From contig CAZNRX010000005.1 in the NCBI GenBank assembly GCA_964575455.1, forward strand, positions 1 to 64,000: a stretch of DNA of 64,000 nucleotides, read 5' to 3'. This DNA comes from SKLM01 sp964575455. GTDB lineage: Bacteria; Chloroflexota; Anaerolineae; B4-G1. How positions within the stretch are numbered: position 1 is the first letter of the stretch; each line of letters opens with the position of its first letter. Below, in pieces: positions 57,934 through 64,000 of this stretch. The translations under genes and the position numbers were made by a program. The notes below the pieces were generated by a model that ran no database searches, was not told the origin of the DNA, and saw only the letters and a program-made list of their open reading frames with translations.

Positions 57934-58859
57934 CCGATGCTCTCCCAAATCCGGATGACTTCCCGGCAGGCGTCCGCCATCTCTGGCGTGCCCTCCTCCA
58001 TGCGCCGCCGCATACCAGCGCGAACCATCGCCTGGGCCAGGCGCCACGTCAGCGCTCCGTGATGGCGCGCGTAGAGCCGCGCGCGGCTCGCCCAGAGGTT
58101 GACGAAGGAGCGAACCGGCACCTGGGACGTCGACTGCCCGGCGTGATGGACAACCACGGCGGTCGGCACGCATAGGGCGTCCCAGCCGGCCTTTCGCATC
58201 CGCCAGCACCAGTCGATCTCCTCGCAGTACATCCGATATCCCTCATCCATCAGCCCTACCTCGTGGATGGCCTCCGCTCGGACTATCATGGAGGCGCCCA
58301 GCGGGTGATCGACGGGGAAGGGCTCATCTCCCTCGTAAAGGTGGCGCGGATAGCGCCCATTGAGCGGTGTGTTGTAGAGGCGCCAGGGCATAGGGAAGAG
58401 CTCGAAGGCCAGCTGGAGCAATCTGGGAAAGCGAAAGGCGCTCTGCTGGAGCGACCCGTCGGGGTAGAGGAGCTTCGCTCCAGCCATCCCCACGGTGGGA
58501 TGGCTCTCCAGCGCGCTTGAGAGGGCCGCGGTGGCCCCCTGCTGCACCTCCGTGTCTGGGTTCAGGAGCCAGACGAAGGGGGTGGAGGCTGCGCCACGCG
58601 AGCCCTGGAGGATCTTCTCCAGCGCGAGATTGTTGCCGGCGGCGAAGCCGAGGTTCTCGTCGTGGGCGATGAGGTGGACGTTGGGGAAGGAGTCGGCGAC
58701 CATCTCCGGCGTGCCGTCGGTCGAAGCGTTGTCCACCACCCAGACCGCCGCTTCCGCGTCTGAGCGAGCCAGGTCGTCAAAGAGGGAGCACAGGCACGAG
58801 GCCAGAAGCTCCCTCACGTTCCAACTGACGATGACGACCGCCAGGTGCGGCACCTCCAT
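57930..58859 (-). CDS. Family 2 glycosyltransferase, rhamnosyltransferase-like
   Basis: A 309-residue GT-A enzyme: VVIVSWNVRELL (about 8), VVDNASTDGTPEMV (about 40), LGFAAGNN, the donor DxD equivalent LLNPDTEV (about 93), and GLMDEGYRMYCEEIDWCWRM (about 205). The last piece is typical of WbbL/rhamnosyltransferase-like enzymes. ATG 58859 (MEVPHLAVV) is used. It is 11 bases downstream of the PhnE-like gene but functionally pairs with the WaaE-like gene after it, for cell-surface glycan assembly. Confidence 0.8.
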   Translation of the reverse strand: MEVPHLAVVIVSWNVRELLASCLCSLFDDLARSDAEAAVWVVDNASTDGTPEMVADSFPNVHLIAHDENLGFAAGNNLALEKILQGSRGAASTPFVWLLNPDTEVQQGATAALSSALESHPTVGMAGAKLLYPDGSLQQSAFRFPRLLQLAFELFPMPWRLYNTPLNGRYPRHLYEGDEPFPVDHPLGASMIVRAEAIHEVGLMDEGYRMYCEEIDWCWRMRKAGWDALCVPTAVVVHHAGQSTSQVPVRSFVNLWASRARLYARHHGALTWRLAQAMVRAGMRRRMEEGTPEMADACREVIRIWESIG

Positions 58860-58870
58860 CTCGAACTGAC

Positions 58871-60403
58871 CTATACGAACCGCTCCCGGATCTCCGCGCT
58901 GACGTAGTCCAGGATCGCCACGGTGATGGCGATGAACCAGACGGCGATACCGGCCGCGCGGAAGTTGAGCAGGCGGATGTACTGAACCAGGAGGAAGCCG
59001 ATGCCACCGCCGCCCACCAAGCCCACGACGGTCGACATACGGACGTTGATGTCCCAACGGTAGATGGAGAAGGAGACGAAGGGCGGGATCATCTGTGGCA
59101 CCACGGCGTACATAATGGTCTGGAGGCCGGTCGCCCCCGTGGCCTGGATGGCCTCGATGGGGCCAGGGTCGATGCTCTCTATCGACTCGGAGTAGAGCTT
59201 GCCCAGAGCAGCGATCGTATGGATGGTCAGGGCGACGATGCCGGCGAAGGGACCCAGGCCAACCCATTGGGCGGCGATGATCACCCAGATGAGCGGCTCG
59301 ATCGACCGCACGATATTCATGAAGCCGCGGGTCAGGTAGTAGATGCCCATCGACAGCCAGGAGCCAGACATCAGGTTGCGGGCCGCCAGGAAGCTAACCG
59401 GTATGGCAAAGACGATCCCGAACGCCGTCGCCATCATACCCAGGAATATCGTCTCTACCATGCGTTCAATGCTGAGAAGGAGGGGTTCGCTGAGCCGCAC
59501 GGTGCCGGTCTCGGATATCTGTCTGGCTTCAACGTGATGGAGCTGGGGCCCCTCAGCGCTGGGCGGCAGCAATCGATAGGGCATGACGACATCGATCTTG
59601 AAGGATCCCTCGTCGTCGGTCTTCACCGTGACGTACTCCCCCTCCTGTCGAACGCGGAACTCGTTCCCGATGGGATCCTCCCACCAGATCTGGATCCTCT
59701 TGTTCGGTTGGAAGCTCTTTCCGGTGAGCGTCAATTCCGTGCCCGGGACGATGTTGTTCTCCTCGTTCAGGTCAGAGAGCCTACCGCAGGTTGGTTCAGC
59801 CTTCAGATACGCCTCGCCAGGTTCCTGCTCCGGTATAGGTGGGGGGTTGTCATCGCACGGGACGAGGATGTCGGCGGTGGCCTTCACCGTCTCCGTCTCC
59901 TTGGTCGTCGCGGCCTCCCACGGCCAGAGCACCTTGGAGAGCAGAGGCCACGTGTCCGAAAGCTCCGTCACCGCCTTGTACAAGTCGATTTCGCTGATCT
60001 GCCAGCCGAGCGAGAAGAACAGCACGAGGATGAGGACGAAGATGCCGGCGCTACCATGTCGATCGGGTTGGGCCTCTTGATAGGCATCCCAGGCTGACCA
60101 CAGCCAGAGGAGGATGCTGCCGACCACCATGAGGCCGACGAAAAACGGCCGCCGGCCGAGAGCTTTGATGAGCATAGCCATCGGCGTCGGCTCTCGATGG
60201 GCCAGGGCCACGATTCGCCAGCTCAGAAGGGCTGCGATGCTGGCCATCGAGCCGAGGATGAGAAGACCGCGTTGCAGCCTGCGCGCGAGTATCTGACCTA
60301 GGCCGGGGAGGAGCAGCGAGGCCACCCCATTGACCGGGGCCGGGGTCAAGCTGGAAGGCTGTTCCTTCTGCCGTCTCTTTGACGTCGTGTTGTTGCCTCT
60401 CAT
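58871..60403 (-). CDS. Phosphonate-type ABC permease with extra N-terminal and extracytoplasmic domains
   Basis: A 510-residue inner-membrane permease, about twice a normal PhnE. Residues 1-145 hold a basic N-terminus and three or four helices. Residues 175-300 are a non-membrane, Ig/IPT-like segment (ELTLTGKSFQPNKRIQIWW). The usual PhnE permease is 300-510, with IPVSFLAARNLM, the EAIQATGATGLQTI coupling loop near 430 and VVGLVGGGGIGF near 470. The ATG overlaps the PhnC stop by four bases. The inserted domain sits on the outer side and may bind substrate or the lipoprotein. Phosphonate, phosphite or phosphate specificity is unproven. Confidence 0.85.
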   Translation of the reverse strand: MRGNNTTSKRRQKEQPSSLTPAPVNGVASLLLPGLGQILARRLQRGLLILGSMASIAALLSWRIVALAHREPTPMAMLIKALGRRPFFVGLMVVGSILLWLWSAWDAYQEAQPDRHGSAGIFVLILVLFFSLGWQISEIDLYKAVTELSDTWPLLSKVLWPWEAATTKETETVKATADILVPCDDNPPPIPEQEPGEAYLKAEPTCGRLSDLNEENNIVPGTELTLTGKSFQPNKRIQIWWEDPIGNEFRVRQEGEYVTVKTDDEGSFKIDVVMPYRLLPPSAEGPQLHHVEARQISETGTVRLSEPLLLSIERMVETIFLGMMATAFGIVFAIPVSFLAARNLMSGSWLSMGIYYLTRGFMNIVRSIEPLIWVIIAAQWVGLGPFAGIVALTIHTIAALGKLYSESIESIDPGPIEAIQATGATGLQTIMYAVVPQMIPPFVSFSIYRWDINVRMSTVVGLVGGGGIGFLLVQYIRLLNFRAAGIAVWFIAITVAILDYVSAEIRERFV

Positions 60404-61194
60404 ACTGTGTCTCCCACTGAGCCCTCCAGCCCGCCGCTGACGCGCACCGCCTCTCGGCCGTAGATCTCCTTGAATTCCTCATCCGTCATGGCGCGGATCT
60501 CCTCCCTGCTGCCCCGGTAGACGATCTGCCCCGCTCGCAGGCCGACCACGCGGCTGGCGTACTGCTGGACGAGATCGAGGTAGTGGAGGCTGCAGAGGAT
60601 GGTGATGCTCTCCTCCTTGTTAAGCATCTCCAGGTGGTCGAGGATGGAGTGGGCCAGCACGGGGTCGAGGCTGGCCACCGGCTCGTCGGCCAGAATCATC
60701 TTGGGGTCCTGCATCAGCGCGCGTGCGATGCCGACCCGCTGCTGCTGCCCGCCGCTGAGCTCGTCGGCTCGTTTCTCCGCCTGATCCGTGATACCCAAGC
60801 GCTCCAACGCTGCCATGGCTTTCTTGCGGTCCTCCTTCGGGAATTGATGGAGCAGGCTGGGCCATTGGTTGACGTACCCCAGCCGTCCCGCTATCACGTT
60901 GGTGACCACCCTGGAACGCCTCACCAGGTTGAAGTGCTGGAAGATCATCCCGATCTGCCGTCGGATCTTGCGCAACTGGGCCGGCTCGGCCTTCGTGATG
61001 TCCGCGCCGTCCCACAGAATCTGGCCCTCCGTGGGCTCAATCAAGCGGTTGATGCAGCGCAGCAGGGTTGACTTCCCGGACCCGCTCAGCCCGATGATGA
61101 TAAGAAACTCGCCGTCCTCTACGATGAAGCTGACGTCTCGGATGGCGACGGTACCATCGTCGTAGATCTTGGTCAGGTTCTTGACCTCAAGCAT
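60400..61194 (-). CDS. phnC: Phosphonate-type ABC transporter ATPase
   Basis: A 264-residue ABC ATPase of the PhnC family. Walker A is GLSGSGKSTLLRC (about 34), Q-loop MIFQHFN near 85, signature LSGGQQQRVGIARAL near 144, Walker B KMILADEPVASLDP near 163, and the switch His in LHYLD near 200. FNLVRRSRVVTNVIAGRLGY is characteristic of PhnC. It lies between the permease and the binding protein, completing the importer. No C-P lyase or phosphonatase genes are seen in the window. Confidence 0.9.
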   Translation of the reverse strand: MLEVKNLTKIYDDGTVAIRDVSFIVEDGEFLIIIGLSGSGKSTLLRCINRLIEPTEGQILWDGADITKAEPAQLRKIRRQIGMIFQHFNLVRRSRVVTNVIAGRLGYVNQWPSLLHQFPKEDRKKAMAALERLGITDQAEKRADELSGGQQQRVGIARALMQDPKMILADEPVASLDPVLAHSILDHLEMLNKEESITILCSLHYLDLVQQYASRVVGLRAGQIVYRGSREEIRAMTDEEFKEIYGREAVRVSGGLEGSVGDTV

Positions 61195-61320
61195 GCTTCC
61201 TCCAGCTTTCTCTCTAGGACGGAGGTTCTGAGGCCGTCAAAGACTGCGGCGTGGCGAAGCCACGTTCTTCAACAGACTCAGAATCTCCGCTGACTGCGTT
61301 GGTGCTCCCCTTTTTGTCAC

Positions 61321-61347
61321 GAAGGGGGGACCGCGTCCCCCCCTTCG
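61321..61347. other. Hairpin between phnD-like and phnC genes
   Basis: GAAGGGGGGAC and GTCCCCCCCTTC form a stem of about 11 bp with a three-base loop. No T-run follows on the minus strand, so it likely stabilises the upstream lipoprotein mRNA and lowers expression of the downstream genes. The rest of 61195-61374 shows nothing else. Confidence 0.55.
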
Positions 61348-61374
61348 TCTGCTACGTGATCAACCAGCCGGCGG

Positions 61375-62283
61375 CTACTCTTGCAGCGCCTCAATGCTCA
61401 TGCCTGAGGCCTGCAGCACCTGGCGGAAGGGATCGTAGAACTCGTCGCCGTGCTTCTCCAAACCGGCCCAGCTGTAGGCCGTGTCGAGGGCATCCTGACC
61501 CTCCTCGGTCTCGGAGATGGCTAGAAGACCATCCACGATCTGGGTCTTGAGCTCCTCGTCCATGTCCGGTATGAACTGGACGCCGTCGTTCGGGATGTCC
61601 TCCGTGATCTCAATCACGAGGACCTTCTCCATGACGTCGGGGTTGTCCTCCTCAATCGTGCCGCGGGCGTCCACGTACGTGGCGCCGGCATCGCATTCCC
61701 CGCTATAGACCTGGGCCACAACCGCGTCGTGGCTGCCAGCGTCCACCACCTCTGCCAGGTCTGTTTCAGGGTTGATCCCGGCCGCCCGCATCGTCAGCTG
61801 CGGGATGATCCAACCGCTGGTGGAGAGGGGATCAGGCCGGCAGAAGGTCTTCCCCTCCAGGTCAGCGAGGCTGTTGATCCCCGTGTCGGCACCGGTGATG
61901 ATCTGACCGTTGTAGGTGGCGCTGCCGTAGCGGACGGCCACCAACTCGGTCTCCACACCGCAGCGCTCGTTCGCCAACACGTAGGCGAAGGTGGCCAACG
62001 AGCCCATGTGGGCCTCTGGCGGATCGGCGCACATAGCCTCGATCACGCCGGCGTACTCCGTGGCGACGTTGGTATCGAAGTAGAGGCCGGTCTCGTCGTG
62101 CAGTAGATCGGCGACCTCCTGTGCTCCCGCTGCCACGGTCTCCATCTCGCCCGAGGGTACGAAGGACCAGATGATGGGGTTATCCTCCGACGAACCGAGC
62201 TCCCCTCCACCGCAGCCGCTCAGCGCGACTATCGCGCCGACGACCATCAGGGTGAGCATCGCTACAAGGATCTTCTTCGACAT
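61375..62283 (-). CDS. phnD: Phosphonate-type substrate-binding lipoprotein
   Basis: A 302-residue periplasmic-binding protein of the PhnD/PtxB family. Signal peptide with lipobox LSGC (Cys about 24), then IIWSFVPSGEMETV (about 38), a TEYAGVIEAMCADPPEAHMG ligand-pocket segment near 80, and the hinge motif GKTFCRPDPLSTSGWIIPQ near 147. YSGECDAGATYVDA near 192 gives the second lobe. GAGGTAAC precedes the ATG. First gene of the operon, followed by phnC and the extended permease. Confidence 0.85.
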   Translation of the reverse strand: MSKKILVAMLTLMVVGAIVALSGCGGGELGSSEDNPIIWSFVPSGEMETVAAGAQEVADLLHDETGLYFDTNVATEYAGVIEAMCADPPEAHMGSLATFAYVLANERCGVETELVAVRYGSATYNGQIITGADTGINSLADLEGKTFCRPDPLSTSGWIIPQLTMRAAGINPETDLAEVVDAGSHDAVVAQVYSGECDAGATYVDARGTIEEDNPDVMEKVLVIEITEDIPNDGVQFIPDMDEELKTQIVDGLLAISETEEGQDALDTAYSWAGLEKHGDEFYDPFRQVLQASGMSIEALQE

Positions 62284-62774
62284 GTTTCTGTTACCTCCTC
62301 TGGGTAGTTAGCTAACGACTAAGTACAAAGTGACCGATTAGTGAGTGTTTTACGCTTGGCTTATGTGATGCTAGCGAGGTGATTCTCTGGTTACCCCTCC
62401 TTTCTGACTCGGCCTTGTTTACCCTGCGTTGACTAAACCGCAGCGAACAGGCCCTTAGCTTCACGTCTCACCGAGCCCACTGCGTGCCCTCTCATTGTCG
62501 TGCACGTCTGTTGACGGCCCGTTAAGGCGGTGTTACACGGCCTTTAAGGGAGCGTGCCTATCATATCCCCGAAGACCGTTGAGCGCAAGTCGCCAGGATG
62601 GCGCCGCTCCTACTGCTATTTCACGCATCTGGCCTGGACTTTTCAATTGCTCCGAGCCTCGTCCTCGGGGCGACTGACGCACGCTACCGAGCTTTGTCCT
62701 GGGCCAGCCACCCCCGGGACGGGGGCTAGGAGCTGGGGAAAAGCCAAGGTCTGTTGTGTGAAGGGGCATTAGGT
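62284..62774 (-). other. Long leader and intergenic region upstream of phnD-like gene
   Basis: On the minus strand a weak -35 TTGCGC (62583-62588) lies 17 bases from TATGAT (62560-62565), so the phnD-like mRNA may have a leader of about 270 bases. Within it GGCCTTGTT (62411-62419) and AACAGGCC (62446-62453) enclose CTGCG/CGCAG (62424-62443), a two-step hairpin. No known riboswitch core is seen. From 62589 to 62774 nothing is recognised beyond the G/C-rich CCCCCGGGACGGGGG near 62711. Confidence 0.4.
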
Positions 62775-64000
62775 CTACGGTACTTCGATGAGCAACGAGA
62801 CCGGATCGACGCGATCGTTCACCGGCGAGATCTCGACGTCCTCGTGGATCAAACCGGCCCAGCAGTACTGAGGATTGCGGGCTCCCACGACGTCCACAAA
62901 GCGAATGCCTCCCGTGACCACAGCGCGCGTGAACGGCGGCAGGTAGAGGTACCCATCTCTCTTCTCCAGCGCGTCTTCGTCGCCCACGGCCCAGCGCCAG
63001 GGGTAGTTGGTCGTCGCGTTCTCGCAGTGGATGCCCACGCGGAACGTGCCCGCTTGGATATACTCCCCCAGCGTGGCATAGTTCTGATCGCTCTGATATA
63101 CCGTGCCCGGTGGAGGCCCGCTGGTGCGTATCGGTGCAGGGCTGTCGTTCTCCACGGTGAGTGTGAAATGGAGCGTCTTGCCGAGCGGTACGCTCTTGGA
63201 CGACCACTCGACCTCGCCGTTGAAGATGTAGGCCATCGGGACGCCGCCCTCCTGGATGGTGAGCGTCGTCGTCGTCAATGTACGCTGCCCGACCGCGTCC
63301 TCGGCTTCGGCGTGGACGACGTACGTGCCATCCGGAGGTGGCTGTGCGCCGTCGTCGACGCCGGCGTCATAGTCGAAGGCGTAAACGCCGCGCTTTCCCT
63401 CGCGAGCCAGGGTCTGCTCATCCCGCTCCACTGGATAGCGAGTGCCATCCTCGTCCAGCAGATAGACCGAAAGCGACGTGTCGTCCTTCGACAGGTAGAC
63501 GTTGATCTTGGCTCGGTCGGTGATCCCGTCTCGATTGGGGCTGAAGGGGTTGGGAGAGACTGAGAAGTTCTTGAGCTCTGGCAGCGACGTGTCGGCATCT
63601 GCGATGGTGAGCGTGCCGGTAACCTGCTCGCTGTGGCCTGTTTCGTCGGTGGCTTCGACCATCCAGACGTAGTCGCCGTCCTGAAGCACCCGCTTCTCGA
63701 CGTCAAACCCGGTGAAGGACTCGTCCAGCAGGGTGTAGCCGTCGACGATGCCGGAGAAGAGCACCTGATACGGCTTCTCGACCGATGGCCCGCGGTACGC
63801 ATGGTCGCGGAAGGTGTAGCTGTTGCCTCCCGCGCCCTCGAACGTGATCGACACCTCGGCACTGCGGTTGAGGTTGTATGTGATCCTCAGGGCGTCCGTG
63901 TCCCCATCTGCGTTGGGCGTGATTCGATCTCTGTCGAAGGAGACTTGGGTCAGAATGGGTTGGTCCCCACATGCGGTCAACGCGACAGCAAGCCCAACCA
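62775..64000 (-). CDS. Surface lipoprotein with FlgD-like Ig repeats, 5' end outside window
   Basis: The open frame continues past position 64000. The visible N-terminal part reads VGLAVALTACGDQP, a signal peptide with lipobox LTAC, so only the first few residues are missing. Two FlgD-Ig-like segments follow (RDRITPNADGDTD near 20, SPNPFSPNRDGITDRAKI near 145), then beta-rich domains to the C-terminus EVP. Such segments occur in large cell-surface or C-terminally sorted proteins. No catalytic motif is seen. It probably has an adhesive or structural role on the cell surface. Confidence 0.75.
   Translation of the reverse strand, partial: VGLAVALTACGDQPILTQVSFDRDRITPNADGDTDALRITYNLNRSAEVSITFEGAGGNSYTFRDHAYRGPSVEKPYQVLFSGIVDGYTLLDESFTGFDVEKRVLQDGDYVWMVEATDETGHSEQVTGTLTIADADTSLPELKNFSVSPNPFSPNRDGITDRAKINVYLSKDDTSLSVYLLDEDGTRYPVERDEQTLAREGKRGVYAFDYDAGVDDGAQPPPDGTYVVHAEAEDAVGQRTLTTTTLTIQEGGVPMAYIFNGEVEWSSKSVPLGKTLHFTLTVENDSPAPIRTSGPPPGTVYQSDQNYATLGEYIQAGTFRVGIHCENATTNYPWRWAVGDEDALEKRDGYLYLPPFTRAVVTGGIRFVDVVGARNPQYCWAGLIHEDVEISPVNDRVDPVSLLIEVP

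Overview
The window looks like a chromosomal segment of a Chloroflexota bacterium (Anaerolineae-like), probably a genome assembled from a metagenome. The evidence is indirect: high GC, frequent GTG/TTG starts behind strong Shine-Dalgarno sites, secreted proteins with Pro/Thr-rich linkers and C-terminal LPLVL tails, and DnaD/DnaC-like and DUF1385 genes. There is no rRNA, and the only tRNA is tRNA-Thr(CGT).

Layout. (1) 0.2-5.4 kb: an 8-oxoguanine-deaminase-like amidohydrolase, then a sucrose/hexose module (GalT-like HIT protein, sucrose-phosphate-synthase-like glycosyltransferase, PfkB kinase). (2) 5.4-13.5 kb: a polyphosphate operon (CYTH-HTH-HD-CHAD fusion, two PPK2 paralogues, PPK1, phosphoesterase-HD fusion). 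(3) 13.5-27 kb: purine/pyrimidine salvage (hydantoinase, adenine deaminase, Nif3-like protein, a complete BMP-type nucleoside ABC transporter and a YgfK-type flavin/Fe-S protein). (4) 27-31.6 kb, minus strand: Tgt, a tandem DnaC-like ATPase with a DnaD protein, and an MFS transporter. (5) 31.7-36.2 kb: tRNA-Thr, ResB-like protein, membrane protein, uridine kinase, glycosyltransferase, SDR protein. (6) 36.3-45.1 kb, minus strand: a cobalamin-riboswitch operon encoding a secreted alpha/alpha-barrel protein, two DUF4430-like secreted proteins, a whole ECF transporter (S, T, fused ATPases) and CobO. This resembles the two domains of animal intrinsic factor/transcobalamin, split over separate genes and joined to an importer. 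(7) 45.1-49.4 kb: two copies of a 141-142 bp MITE with 10-bp target duplications, a GntR regulator, a second cobalamin riboswitch ahead of a 101-aa protein, and an M20 amidohydrolase. (8) 49.4-54.6 kb: a selenium-flavoured operon with a structured leader RNA, DUF3343-like protein, TIM-barrel protein, SelD with an in-frame UGA (selenocysteine) codon, a sulfatase-superfamily gene broken by an in-frame TAG, and an M20 peptidase. (9) 54.7-64 kb, minus strand: nitroreductase, DUF1385 protein, HNH nuclease, two glycosyltransferases, a phosphonate-type ABC transporter whose permease carries an extra extracytoplasmic domain, and a truncated surface lipoprotein.

How it fits together. YgfK, hydantoinase, purine deaminases, M20 peptidases, SelD and DUF3343 are all parts that accompany selenium-dependent molybdenum hydroxylases in anaerobic purine breakdown in other bacteria. 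The hydroxylase itself, SelA, SelB and tRNA-Sec are not in this window, so that link is inference. The best candidates for an under-described system are the split transcobalamin-like B12 capture operon and the multi-stem leader RNA in front of the DUF3343/selD genes.
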